The notes under the pieces were generated by a model. It searched no databases, was not told where the DNA came from, and worked only from the letters and a program-made list of their open reading frames with translations. A stretch of DNA of 64,000 nt, from positions 10,599,001-10,663,000 of the forward strand of contig NC_079875.1 in assembly GCF_029227915.1 (NCBI RefSeq). Reading direction: 5' to 3'. The position numbers and the translations under genes were made by a program. Shown here in pieces: positions 43,888 through 56,846 of this stretch (position 1 is the first letter of the stretch; each line of letters opens with the position of its first letter). This stretch comes from Hydractinia symbiolongicarpus. Taxonomy: Eukaryota; Cnidaria; Hydrozoa; Anthoathecata; Hydractiniidae.

Positions 43888-45885
43888 TTTTTTGTGTACT
43901 TATCTAAGATGAAATTAATAATATAGCTATCATAGTATTTCTTTAATATATATTAGCTTTATTTATCTCAGTATGTTGATATTATCAGTGATGAAGAAGA
44001 AAAAGAGAGATTATCAGTTCACAGTTTCAAGCATCTTTGTCCGTAACAATCATGTGGAGAATGTAGTGGAAAATAAGGTATAAGATAAGCTTATTAATCT
44101 CAAAAGAGGCGAAGGATCGAATATAAATAAATAAAGAGGTGCTAGCCATTTCCTTTCTTCCTGGTCTCAAGCTGGTCTGGTTCTTATCTTCACTTAAAAC
44201 TGCCCCCCCCCCCAAAAAAAAAGAGGGAGAAGCAGTGTATCTATGTAGATAGTTATCGCATATTGAATCAATTGGACAGGTTAAATTAGAAAACAGAAAA
44301 AATACAGCCAACAACTTAATTTCATTTGCTTTGTCGAGTGCCATGTTTTTCTAGTTAAGATTTCAAGAGTTAAAAATAACTGTAGATATTTCCTAATCGG
44401 TACACTTTTCAAAGGGTTGTACATGAAGTAAATAAACCAGTGTTTCAAGATCTGTGTCATAACTTACGCGTATTTATTCTTTTCAGTAACATTAAACATT
44501 CCCTGGATATCTCTCTGTGAATATCATGCCTTCATGCAGCAGCAGAAGTTAGTAATTTAATGGAACGCGAAACACAGACGTCCATATGAAGCGCCGTGCT
44601 ATTTAATGATTAATACAGCTATTACAAGTCCCAACTATGTTCAAAAGCCCATATTTTAAATGGAATTTTTTGAAAAAGTTTTGTTTTTCCGCTTCTTCGT
44701 GCCGCAACAGTTAATATTTGAAAAATTTAAACGCACGTGTAAATTTAGTATTTTTTAGCGGATAAAAGGGAATAAACAATATGTTTTATGTCTAAAGAAA
44801 TACTTTCCAGTTTTAGATATTTAAGTTTGTTAAAACTAATGGAAGAAACAATATCCTTATTGTGAAAACAAAAACAACAAAAACTATAGTTTTCTTCTGT
44901 ATCGTAGAAACGGAAGGAAGGATGGGGTGAATACTTAAGTTTTGATTCATCTTTCTCTAATCTTCACTGTTTATATTTTCATTCAGGATAATCTCTGTAC
45001 TTCCTTTTGTAAATATATGTTTTGTCCATTTTTTCACAAGACTTTTACAAGATTTGTTTTACAAGTACTTCTCAAGCTGCCATTAAATATTTGCCTTCTT
45101 ATATTTTTTATCTTACGTATCAACAATATTATGACAACAATGAGGATAGGAATAGATGAAAATAGGAATAAAAGAAGAACAATGGCAAGGCTAGGTTTTA
45201 CTAACTTTCTGTTTTTTACTGAAGAAACACACAAAAAATGAAAATTATAAGACAGAAATTTTTGAATAATTAATTGTTGCGATTTTGCAAAACTTAGATT
45301 TAGGTCGCAAAATTTTTAATGCGCTGCAAAATGAAAAAAATATACCTAAAACATAATAAAATAATAAGAGACAAAATATGTGAACATTATTAGCTGAAAA
45401 TGAATGTTCTAGTTCTAATAAAAATAGACCTTCTTGTTTTGCGGATTATTAAGGAGTAATAGATTTGGGTATATTTTACTACAGCTAACTTTCGATTGGA
45501 TAAAACTTGGGTAATGAAACTTGACAATTTTTCAGTATATGCACCTACAGGGAAAATTCTCATTTTTTTCTAAAATAAAAGGAAATGAAATTAACGACAT
45601 TTAAATTTTGATTTTAGCGTCGTTACTTTGTATCTTGTAACAAAAAATTCGCGTAGCTAGGCTAAGAGAAAACTTGTCTATTGAGCATCATTTGAGTATT
45701 TTCTACACGAAATAATAAGACGAGTCGCAAGTCGAAAATTTTGTAGTTTAAGCACAGACAACTTGTACAAAACTATTTATGCATGCGCTAATCTTTATAA
45801 CAACCAAGCTTATAAAAATCAAAACTCAATTTTTTAAATTTTTAAAAAAGCCTTCAAATTCATACTGAATCTTGTCAAATTATTT

Positions 45886-46080
45886 AATTATTTATTACAA
45901 CTATTTACCCGGGAGACAGCCTCTTCATTTCCTGCTAGTACTGTTATCAATAAGAGTCTTGTGAAGAGAACCTTTGTTTGTTTAAAGTTGTTATATTACA
46001 GGAACCATGCAAGTAGCTAAAGCAACCGCTCAACCAGAAACCCACCTAAGGTATCAATCACATTCTTGTGCTAAACACTA
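45886..46080 (-). mobile_element. tRNA-derived SINE, copy 2
   Basis: Minus-strand A box TGGTTGAGCGG (46036-46026) is a perfect match to the RNA polymerase III consensus; the B box is degraded. The body shares TTGATAACAGTACTAGCAGGA and GAAGAGGCT with the copy at 36181-36345, and the tail is A/T-rich TAA repeats. Confidence 0.55.
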
Positions 46081-47306
46081 AGCACTAGAACATTTTTAAC
46101 GGCACTCTTAGCGCGAAGATGAAAGTCTGGTTCTCACAAAACATTGTGCACCAACCTAATTTTTTGCTTTATCATAATTAACCTAGAAAAAAATCGTTGT
46201 TTTCATCTGATAGAAATATATTTTTCATAACAACTTTTTAACATTTATAACCATGAAGATTAAAGTTCTTTAGCTAATTCATCAAGGTTGTCTGTCTCTA
46301 CGTAAAATTGTTTCGTCGTAGCTTTATTTCGAACCTCGTATGCAGGGTGATCGTGTATTTTAGCGATGAGAAAAATTAACAAGAAAATGATCAAGTTTTT
46401 AAAACAGATTTTAATTAACAATTTAATTTAAAAATTATTTAAATGATCTATTCCATGTTTAGAACTAGGAAGGGTTTAATCTTAGCCAAGAGTGTTGCTC
46501 AGAGAATGCTTGGTCTAGTGTTTCTTAAAAAATGATTGCTTGTAGAAAAAACATGTACACAGTTAAGTAATTATTTACAAAAAAAAAAAGACAAAAGACA
46601 AAAATATGCAAAATAAATTATTCTAGAAGGCAACGTGAGTCGAAAGTAGCAAGAAATGAAGAAAAAAATTACTTTTTATATAAACTTTGATTTAGTCGGT
46701 ATGCGATGTCAGTCGTTTATTAAAGTATAATAAACTAAATTTTTTTTTATTTCCACAAAAAAGCAAATAAACAACAAACAAGCAAAAAAAAAAAAAAAAA
46801 AATGAAAACAACAACATGTGTTTATGAGGGTGGAGCCCACCATGACGAGATTTCTCTATATAAACATACGTGCCATGAGTATTCCCTGATAAAATTTTTA
46901 TACGGATTTGTATATAGCTTTTGTTTTCCTTTCCTATGGAAAATTAACTATTTTTTTAAAGGACTTACTGATTTCTATAAAATGCTCAAAAGAAGGTACA
47001 GACAAGAAAAAACAAAACAGTGACAAAATGTTTTACCTAATTTGACTACGGTCAAGGAATGTGCTGATGAATACACACACTGTCACACCAAAATAAAGAT
47101 TATTTACTTGGGACGGTAAAGTATTTTTTTCCGTGTAGAGATAGATATTTACTAACTCAGAATAGAAACTCCTGTAGTCATTCCTAACATGAGAACAAGA
47201 AAAACTATCTGGTTTTATCGCACAGTCAGATCATTACAAGACAGTGAAGAATTCAAGACTAGCTGTTAATTGTCAGTACGCCAACTTAAAATATCTGGAA
47301 AGTTCC

Positions 47307-47326
47307 GGGGGGGGGGGGGGGGGGGG
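47307..47326 (+). repeat. G20 homopolymer tract
   Basis: Twenty consecutive G. It is the longest of five G/C homopolymers of at least 11 bases in otherwise AT-rich DNA (others: C16 at 30699, C15 at 42640, G13 at 42904, C11 at 44203). The exact length may be unreliable in assembly. Confidence 0.8.
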
Positions 47327-47672
47327 ACGTAGACGTTTCCCTAACTTTAACCGCAACATGCAAGTTTTGGAAGATCGAGACACCAAAGCAAACAAAAATC
47401 GGGACGAGATTTAGGCGCAGCAACAAAGGCATATAATAGGTGCTAGCTAGACGCCCTCCTGTGGTTCATCTGCTGTACGATCCCGCGAACTCACTCACTG
47501 TAGATAACATGATAAAAAAGAAAAGGTGGAACTGCTTTGAGGAATTTTTTAAATGATTCTAGTGTCCACTGAGAGTGAATAACACGCAAGTAACACTTAC
47601 GTTCAAGCATTGTTCTAATCGATTCTAATAGAAGGTGGAATAATAAAATTGTTGTTAACCGATTTCAAAATA

Positions 47673-47796
47673 CTAGTCGGTGGCCCGTGGAAAATCCACG
47701 GGTTTGCCCGCTCTTTTTAAACCGCATAGCGTGCGTCACTACCTTCGGTACAATTGCGTGACAGACGGAAAGACGTATACGGGTATTATAATATAA
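47673..47796 (-). mobile_element. Mini-Helitron (non-autonomous)
   Basis: On the minus strand it ends with the perfect hairpin CCCGTGGATTTTCCACGGG, then CCACCGA and CTAG (47673), followed by T. The 5' end TATATTATAATACCCGTATACG matches the copy at 13026-13175, though the leading TC is mutated. Confidence 0.7.
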
Positions 47797-47844
47797 ACAG
47801 CATGTTTGAAAAAATCACACTTAAAGGTTCTAAATTTGGCCCGC

Positions 47845-47960
47845 CTGGTGCAATTGGTAGGTGGCCGAGTGGTTCGATTTCCTGCTTAGACAGTAGAGAT
47901 GTCTCGTTTCAAACTCAAACATTTTTGCACATTATTTTAATTCTTTTTTGCATTTTTTTC
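47845..47960 (+). mobile_element. Possible tRNA-derived SINE head
   Basis: A box TGGCCGAGTGG (47862-47872) is a perfect consensus of the Ser/Leu tRNA type, and CGTTTCAAACTC (47905-47916) resembles a B box. The intervening sequence does not fold as a functional tRNA by eye, so a SINE or tRNA pseudogene is likelier than a tRNA gene. It follows a mini-Helitron directly. Confidence 0.35.
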
Positions 47961-50335
47961 CCTTTGCGTGAAATATATAAGAGTAGGTACTTCGCGTAGC
48001 AGCTACAATGTGATATGCTGGTCAGTAGAACGAGAGTGTCGCCAAAAATCGCTATTATTTATTTGGAAATACACCAGCAGACGAAAAAACTTATTTATTG
48101 TTACCTAGCCACCACGAGGAACGCAGACAGAAGAATAATAACTTATCAAATTTTAGAATTAATAATATACGGCTATAGCAACCAATCTACTGATCTGGGA
48201 TTGTAAAATGAAACATATTTTACAAGAAGATTAAAGCAATTTTCTGATTTTGACCTGGTTTAGTAATTTTTCCTTGGAAAATATTCCATTTGAATATTTT
48301 ATCTGGAAGTCACAATGGGAAAGATAATATTATTTTCTGTTAATAATAAAATATTTTTTTAAGATTTTTGATTCTGATTGCCGTTATGAGCCTACACCAA
48401 AATAAGAACTTTCGTTCCGGTGTTATCGTTACGTTTGAACTCAAAAATGAAGTAAAGTCATAACAAAGCAAACAACTAAAAAAACATACAACAAAAAATA
48501 AAAATAAGGCTGTTAAACTACTCTATTATTTAATATATAGCAACAGGCACTGAACAACCATCAGCAATTCTCAACCAAGTCGAGGAAGAGCTACTCTGCT
48601 CCACTAGGTGAACTCATTTTCCGAGGAGTAGGCTGTTATGTAAAGTGCTTTACATGAATTAGAAAGAGAATAAATATGTCTACTCAACGTTATTAAACAC
48701 AAACCTTTTATCCAGCTCAAATTTTGGAAAAGAATTATGTTTTAACCCAAAAAGTGTCTTCAAAAACAAGCGCTCTAAAAGTTAACTAGGAATCTTAAAA
48801 TTTGAAATAAACGGACGGTTGGTTGAAATTTAGTCCAACTTACTCGTTTCAAGCTCTTTCGATTTAATACTACCCCCACACTAAATACCACTCCGACGAT
48901 TGAATTTTACTTCTTGCTTGGTCACGTAATAAAAAACACGTGAATCTAGCACGTGGCGCGACAAATTTTTCAGATTAACAGACTTACAAAAAAATTCATT
49001 CACATACCAAAATTTCATACCTGAAATATTCAATATCTGAAAAAACTATTATATGCTTCTTCACAAAGCAAATATTGTATGTCCAACTCGTGTCGTCTCT
49101 GTAAAACATACATTTTCGTATTGGGGTATACCTAATGCAAAATATTCATTTTTATTTTATATCTACATCTCGTTTTATTAGCTCAGACGCTATATTATTG
49201 TAACTCGACTATAAATAATTGAAATAATCAAAAATAAATAATTATAGATACCAAGCTTATTTGTATAGAATGCTACCAGCTTGCGTATCGGTTACATATA
49301 CTTTTCACCATCTGGCGCATAAAAGAGAATTCAAAACTTTGTACTGATTTTTTATGTGGTAACATTGATGTTAATTTTTAACTCCTTAACAAAACAATAA
49401 ATTCTTTTTCAATTTCATGTTTTTTTCAAAAACTATTTTATAATGATTGGTTCTTATAGTAAGTTACACCTAGCGACAACATGTTGAAATATGCGCCATT
49501 TGTTTTATACAGAAGTCTAAAATTATGAGTACCTCTCTTTTGAGTACGTAGTAGGTTTTGTCTCAAGTTTTATTCAGGACTATTAAAGTCTGCTCAATAA
49601 TGATATAAATTGGAAATTATCAGAACATATATTAGACACGTGATATGGTTTCTCAATATTTACAAGTGATGATGAGTCAGCAATCTAGACGCACATGCAT
49701 CAAGTGATTTTAATACTCCTTAACAACTGGAACTTTCCTATTAATAAGCATTGTACCATTGTTGACATTTTATGGTATTTTGTTAAAACAACTGAAATAA
49801 TGTTATGTATATATTTTATATACTTCAAACAATGTTAGTATTATCCACTTGCGATTTGTAATTATTTCCAAGAGAAACAGTAAATGTCCATAATGGTAGC
49901 GCCCGGTGTCTGGACGTTGGCGCTCATGAAAATTTATTTCCAGAATTCTTATTGATTGTTAAAAAAATTTTCCATCTGCAAATGCGTTGGCTCGTTTTAA
50001 CTGTTAAAGCTACCAAATTACAGGCAAAGTTACAAGAAAAACTCTAATGTCACAAAATTAGTACCGAGTTTATGTACTTTTCGTCATTTCCCTGCATGCT
50101 ATGGGCTAGAACGTCATATGGAAATCAACATTAAATTTGCTAAAATCGTATTAAAGAGAAAAAAAAAATGAAAGAAATTAATCAAGAAATCAAGAAACTT
50201 GTCCTAAGACACCAACTTTATCTTAAGCACAGGCCATTTTTTTCTTCGTGCTTGTAAGTAAATTACTGCCACGTCCTGTCCTTGTCATAACAGTAAGCAT
50301 ACTTTAAATGCGCTTTTTCACATTTACCTCAACAG

Positions 50336-51528
50336 GTACTCTGGATGAAGGTAGAAGGACACAGCAAGCATTTAAAAATGAAAGGAAAACTGTTGCAGTT
50401 TCAAAGGCTGTCTGTTGTGAAGCACTGCGTTTAAAAATGAAACGCAGGTAAACAGCTGATTGTCGAACCAGGCATTTTTTTGTGTATATCACAGAAATGC
50501 CTGGCATTCCTCCCTTGTTTTCCTCCCTCTTTTCAGCATCACCCAGTCTTCAACATTAAGGTATGAAACGGGTACTTAATTTGTTGATTAGTTTCCTAGG
50601 TTTCTTGTATGCGAAGCTGCTTCAAGCTGTGTTTGTACATTTGTATAAACTTCTTTGGTTTGTATTATAAAATTATTGCCTTGTTGACTTATTTAATGTT
50701 TTAAGGCAACAATGTGACTGTAAATAATTCTCTGGTGTTTGCGTAACGCCTTTAGAACGGTTGTTTAGAAGACCTGTCATACTGAGTTGTATTACCTGAT
50801 TCCGTGTAAATAACCTTCCAGATTTTAGCTAGCATGCCGGATATCCAATTGAATTATGATGCACCGTCTTATCAGTTACAGTAATTTAAATTTAAATCAC
50901 GTTTTGGCGCAACTTAAACTTATAACAAGAATACCTGGAAATTTTACACACTCACATCACGCGAACAGGAGACACCCAATTCTAGTACCTATTGTATGTA
51001 TCTTGCTGCCCTAAAAAATTGTCATGGTAGTTTGAGCTACTTAGCATGATTGTAGTAGATAGTCTGCGTTCTGATGCTCCATCCAGAGATATCAATTTCT
51101 TTTTTACCTGCGTTCATTTCTAGCTGCATTTTAAAATATTAAAACAAAAGGTGGTTTTGATGTAAACATTTTGTCCTGAATGTGCTTTCTCATTTCATGA
51201 AAAACAAAAAAGTGCATTATAACGTAAGTGAAACGAAAGATAGGCTACACTGGTGAAAGAAAAAACTATTTTGTCATAGTAGCTAGCTGTATTTTCGAAA
51301 TTTCAGAATTTAAACAATTCAAAGAAGGGTGATATTGATTGTTACGTACCAAAATAGTAGATCGTAGAACAGCTATGATATTCATTTAAGCTACAGGTTT
51401 ACTAATCTGGGATAACACATGTATCATAACTTAAACAGTCACGAATATTTGTTTTCAGGAGATATCTGATGTTAAACTATCCACCACATATGGTCTCGCA
51501 AAATATCATTAAATCTGCGCAGAAGTGA
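50336..51528 (+). CDS. 3' end of an unidentified multi-exon gene, with a 24-nt microexon
   Basis: Three exons join in consistent phase on the plus strand: 50336-50447 (after CTCAACAG, before GTAAAC), 50537-50560 (after CTCTTTTCAG, before GTATGA) and 51459-51528 (after TTGTTTTCAG, ending TGA). Junctions are phase 2 and 2, and exon 1 requires phase 1 entry from an unplaced upstream exon. The encoded tail includes RTQQAFKNERKTVAVSKAVC, then ITQSSTL, then YLMLNYPPHMVSQNIIK. AATAAA occurs at 51539, 11 bp after the stop, supporting a terminal exon. I do not recognise the protein. Three short exons alone could be chance, so this is a moderate call. Confidence 0.4.
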
Positions 51529-53225
51529 CTTGCTTCATAATAAAACTTAAACACAGGTCATCAAGCAGTACCAAACCCTCTAAATTTAAATTGTTTAAGA
51601 GTAGAATATTTTGGCTTCAACAGGTTTTGCCCACAAAAAAATCGTTTCTGACTTTGCGAAAAACAAAATAAGTTCCGCACATTTAGTTACTGGTATGGTT
51701 GTTACTGTTGTCACTTTTGGTATACGTTATCTATATAATTCTCGTTGCTGGCAAAAACATCTATTTGACAAGTGTCAAAAGATATGGAGGTACTTTCTCT
51801 CATATAGAATAATATATCTAAGTAATTAAACTTGGCTTTCATGCGAAGAATACTCTTGTCAAATTTAGCAAAACGATTTGAATTTTGAAGTGTGTGTAAG
51901 ACTGTATGAAGATAAGCGTGTCTCAAAACTGTACAATTGTTAAAACATGATTTTAAACTTAAAAACTATCATGTTAAGCTTATAACACACTTAAAAATTC
52001 ATATCTATAAAATATTAAAACGACAGAGCCATGTAAGAAGAGTTTTTGGCTAACTATAATTTTTGGACCTCGCGAAAATAAGTTTTAAAAATTAACTAAC
52101 TTAATCAACAACTTGATAAACACCCAAGGTTTGAAATTACATAAAAAAATTAAAAAAAAAGGTGAAAAAAAGTGAAAAGAGCAAAATAAAGTCGTCAGAA
52201 ACTTTATCTAGAGAAATACAGCTATGTTTACCGATAGGTGCGCGCTTAACACCAAAATGCACAAAACAGCACAAAATGAACTTTTTATTCCCTAAGTTGC
52301 AGTCCATTACCCACAAGTAATATCTTGAATATGAGCACAAGATATGTATCTTATGCTCGTGTGTGCTAGTACTGTCAGGCTACCTTTCTTCTGTTTATAT
52401 CTGATAAAATGGCACTACAGTTGCCAACCAAAAATACAAAAAAAAAACCGATTAAGATCGGTCAAAATAACGCGTACTAACTAAATGATGACGGACTGCC
52501 GTCAAGCTGTCGATGACTGAATAAAAATGCTAGCACAATTGAAAACAACAACAAGAAAGCTCTTGCGGTTTATCTCACTGTAGTTGCACAAAGTTTTCTC
52601 ATTTACTAAGTTTAAGTAATCGATGTGAAGATCGGACAAAAAATGTGGGACAAAATGAGCGTTCTAAAAACTTAATTGCTTGACGAAATAATCGTGAAAA
52701 AAATCCTATACTTTTAATCAAAAAGCCGTGTTATAAAGCCGGGTAAAAGTGCTTGTTAGGGCCTTTAAATGTTGTCGTTATAAATGTCAAAACATCAACG
52801 TTATAGAGAAGGTTAAATAGTGTTAATCGGGGCTAAACGTGTTAACACCGTTGACCATTTACACTACATATGTTGTTAACACCCAAACTCCCCACCCAGT
52901 CAACAAGACGAAATTTTCTGTTCCCACCATCCTGATGTCGATAATTAAAAATGCCGTTATTAGTGTGAACAGTGCTTAAAAGACCATACCTTTTATCTGA
53001 ATGTAAAAAAACAATGCTCTCTTCTTATAACTGTTATAGCCAAACTCTGAACACTCCTTTCGGTTTGAAGAACTCAGCGATTCAAACTTATTGAATTGGT
53101 CCCAGAGACAGGATGTATACTAATAAATTATTAAGTGCAGATGTTTGTGTGGTGATAATTGAAATCTAATAGTTTAGGTAATGTGATAACAAAAATTGAA
53201 TTTGCGTTAGAAAACATGCAAAACC

Positions 53226-53346
53226 AACCTCGTTCCCTGTACCTGTTGTCTTTTTTGCATATCGGAAGGCGAGACGAGCCTTTTTCGTTGGGCTTATTAA
53301 TAAGCGCAGCGTCGATGAGAGACAAAAAACCCTGGGCACCAGGTTG
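53226..53346. mobile_element. Short inverted-repeat element (AACCTCG family), 120 bp
   Basis: Left end CAACCTCGTTCCCTG and right end CCCTGGGCACCAGGTTG are inverted repeats; GATGAGAGACAAAAAACCC near the right end is shared with the unit at 41755-41790. The 124-codon minus-strand frame overlapping it is not supported as a gene. Confidence 0.6.
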
Positions 53347-54471
53347 AAGCAAAAGAAATTGGTATATTTTTAGTAGACTTTGCAGTGGGAAGTGAAGTTT
53401 ATTGAAACAAGCAAACAGTTCGGTTTGCAATGTGATTGCAAATTTTTTTAGGTGTCTAATTATATCATGAAGAAAAACAACAATATATTCTTGTTTCAAC
53501 AACAAAGAGAAACAAATAGATTCCTTCGGTTTTTTTATTCTCTCCGGTCTGAATGTTACAATTCATGGTTGTAAAAAAAGACAAATATCTCGATTAAAAA
53601 AGTTATGAAACGAAGATGAAAGTAGAAATAAAATGACATATCACATTTTTTCACTTTTTTATGTTTTATTTAAAAAAAAAATCTGGTTAGTCAAGCCTTA
53701 AAGAACGTACAATATAGATGTCCTGGTAAATTAAGAGCAATATGTCTAGTCAGGGCGGGGTGTTCCACTTCGAATAAAAATTTTTGATTCAGGTTTTATG
53801 CATATACATTAGGAATTATATTGCCTATCAGCCTGATCATGTGACCTTTCGATATTTCTCCTAACAAGAATGTAAGGACGAACGTTATTCATATACACTA
53901 AATTTTGCGCAATAAACTTTTCACTAAGGATTCAGAAAGATCCATCCTTTCGCGTTTGAGATTGCATTATTCTTTCTTTGCTTTCTTAAAATAAATTAAA
54001 CTAATTATGCGTACGTTGCTGGTGTCCAATTTTAAATCTTCAAGAAATTGTGCTAAATGAATCACCTCAGGTATCATGTACTATGTCTTAGTGCGTCTAT
54101 AGAACAAGGAAATTGTAAGGCGCAAAGGAATATTGTTGTAGGAAAATCACACATGAATTATTGCCCTTCCACTCATCACGTTACTTCCACCCTGGATATT
54201 AAGGAAAATATCTAGACGGTTCGTGTATGGTACCGGTTAGTAACCAAGTTTCTTCCTCTTCCTAAAACATGCGGAGCAGTTTCTACAAAAATTACCTCTC
54301 CGGGAGACTGTTGAACTGTTTTCGCCCGATTTTTGCGCGCTAAAGAAAGGGAGGCTGGATAATATTTGAAAGTCCAAGAACGAGTCGTTTCGACTAAACT
54401 ATAACCAACAATCACGTTCAGATGGTCAAATAGACATTTTGAGTTTTTCAAATTCACTGTTGATCTCTAAA

Positions 54472-54887
54472 ATGCGCGCCCGTAATAATTCGCCTTCCAT
54501 TGCCATTGCTGGAAGAAAGGACCCTTCTGTGGATGCAGACATTAATATTACCCAGTCGTTAACTGAAACCGATTTTCAAATTGAAGTTTTGTCTTTCAGT
54601 TATCTTGTCCAGTTTCGCCCTGTTCTAGACTTCTTTCCGTCCAAGAAATACCGCATCAGTAGTCTGGGCGACGAGTCAGCCTTACGAAAATGCGTTAAGT
54701 GAATCACTACACGTGACCCTTGAAAAACACACGCGACCAAAAAGGCGCTTCAAATAGCGCATGTTATTCAGTTATTTGGTTTAGCGTCGAGCAGCAAAAT
54801 GTCATATTTTGCTCCAATTTTACCTAGCAAAGGGTGTCCATGGCAGCAGGACAATCCTCTGCGAAATAGGTTATTTGTTGGTAAGCC
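54472..54887. other. Coding-like island, strand unresolved
   Basis: Three short frames with plausible coding composition overlap here. Plus strand 54472-54702 encodes 76 residues (SIAIAGRKDPSVDADINITQ). On the minus strand the same DNA encodes a short coiled-coil-like C-terminus (MEGELLRARILEINSEFEKL, stop near 54437). Plus strand from ATG 54799 encodes a candidate first exon (FAPILPSKGCPWQQDNPL) ending at a GTAAGC donor at 54888. No family is recognised and no downstream partner exon was found, so no gene is called. Confidence 0.25.
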
Positions 54888-56846
54888 ACAAAAACAGATT
54901 CTTTAAGCGGTGAAACTGTTTTTCCCCGCAAAAGGTAAGATCAATCGAAAGAATGTTACTGCTAAAAAACAAAATGTATGAAAATTAATCAGTAAACTCA
55001 AGTTTTTGTCGCAAACATTTACTTTTCTGAATTACAACACTCCATTGGACTGCGGCGAAATTCGAAGTAGGTAAGTAAAAAAAGCACCGACGAATTTTTT
55101 GACCGACGAATTTTGTGGCCAACAAAGTTTGGACGAAGATACATAGAATAATTGCCAAAGTATATGACAGTGTTTGCCCGTTTTTATGTCTATAATTTCG
55201 GACGAAATAAGTTTTAGACGTTTCTTTGCCCATCTTTTGATAGTTTTTGTGATCACGTTTTTAAAATATAGTGAAACTCTGCCTCCCAAAGCATAATAAA
55301 GTCAGAAGATTAAATTTACAAGACTTACGTACAAAATACTATTGTAACGTCTTACTGCATCAAATCCACTTACGCTGACTTTTCTCAGTCTTGAACAAAA
55401 CAAGGTGACTTCTCTTTGAAACTTTTTATGAACATGTTTCAAGGCGCTACTTTTAGTATTTAGTAGATAGCAAATTTATAAAAATAAATCTGTTCATTTA
55501 AAAAAAACCCTCTGAATATCACATACATTTAACGAACTAACAATAACATTACTGGCTGGTTAGGCGAGGAATTCTAAAGGTTGTTTGTGAAGTCTTAATT
55601 AAAGTAAATTTGCAAAGCTATAACTTGCTGTTCAGAATAACAACCTACAGAGATGAAACAGTTGCTTTTTGTTGCTATTTCAAACAAGCTTTGAAATTTA
55701 TATTTTATTTCTTCAAAAAAGCCTCAGGTGAAATTAGGAAGTACTAAAATTACGTTATCTGTATCACCCACGCGTATATACAAATGTAAGTGATATCGAC
55801 GCTTTCTAAAGAATAACGCTTTGTAAAAGGTTAACAAAAAACAAAAAACAATTGACAGACAGACACACAGACAGACCTGAGGTTTTAGCACAGGGCAAAA
55901 GACATTTAAAAGATCAAAAACTTCATCAAATGCAAAATATGTACAATTTAGACCCAGCTTCCACCTAGAAATTGTAACAATGCAACCTGAAGTTGACTGA
56001 ACAAACTGCAAAGACCATTGCACATACTTTAATTGGAAAAAATTGAAAGATTTTTGCAAGATGAACTTTCGCGATTTATTGATTTAGTAGAAAAAAATTG
56101 GTTTAAAACAAATAAAGGTCTTACAAAGGATAGAATTTTTTCGTTTTAACCCTACGGTTATGAGAGTTCTTTTGGCCTATATTGTTAATAATAAAAAAGG
56201 CAGAAAATAGTCATTCCAGAGACTGTTGTTATCAGATAATTTTTTTAGGGTACATGCCTTTGAAATATCAACGCTTTATTTTTAAGTCTATACAAATATA
56301 TTCAAGGAACAGGAATGTGCAAAAATATCTCCAGTTTAAGTAGTACAATATCATTCAGGTGGGTTCTTTATACAGTTTTGTAACCTGAAACACAACAATT
56401 AGTATGTGGTAGTAAAAAATAAACGGAGCAGGTTTGCATACAGCTGTCGCTTATCATAATATTGAGATCAATCCATTTCGTCATTTATTTTTCTTAAAAT
56501 CAATTTATTCATTTACATTCATACAATCAAATACCTGAATCTCAAAGTTTTTCAGCAAGTAGAAATTTCCGCGGCTCGAAGAAAGTAATAGTCTTATTTC
56601 GTATTTTAAGTTCGATTCTTAAAATTTTCACAAACTTTTTCGCGCGTTTTAGTTACCAAACTAAAAATTGAAAGACTAGAACGTTTAAGGCAAAAAAATA
56701 TGATGACGTATTCAAAAATATACACCACGTGACTATCTGTAATCTCGAATCAGAAGCATATAAATATATGTTTATAAATATTCACATATCATCTTTCACG
56801 CTTTCACGTGACAAATCAAACAATAAAGAACCAATGAAATTTCATG

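Larger units (their letters stand above)
43900..50330. other. Gene-poor stretch with SINEs and a mini-Helitron
   Basis: No conserved gene is recognised. Possible upstream exons (+) of the gene ending at 51528 may lie here. The best is about 48552-48607 (contains EQPSAILNQVEEELLCST, preceded by TATAGCAACAG and followed by GTGAAC), but I could not connect it in phase with confidence. Homopolymer tracts (C11 at 44203, G20 at 47307, a long A run ending at 46801) are present. Confidence 0.35.
51545..56846. other. Mostly gene-poor stretch
   Basis: No conserved gene is recognised. An AACCTCG-family element lies at 53226-53346. At 54212-54900 composition becomes more GC-rich and coding-like on both strands (see the entry there). 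Tandem words GACGAATTTT occur near 55089-55110. Confidence 0.4.

Noticed and set aside
44027-44344. Third secreted-peptide gene (minus strand, MALDKANEIKLLAVFFLFSN start)
   Set aside because: The N-terminus is mildly signal-like, but there is no GKRD site, no usable donor, and the frame crosses a C11/A9 homopolymer.
47845-47960. Functional tRNA-Ser or tRNA-Leu gene
   Set aside because: The A and B box words are present, but acceptor and anticodon stems do not pair by eye, so a SINE or pseudogene head is preferred.
50304-50507. 67-codon minus-strand frame
   Set aside because: It overlaps a plus-strand exon with matched acceptor, donor and phase; the plus-strand reading explains the openness better.
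53131-53505. 124-codon minus-strand open frame
   Set aside because: It runs through an AACCTCG-family inverted-repeat element and has no coding-like composition or family match.
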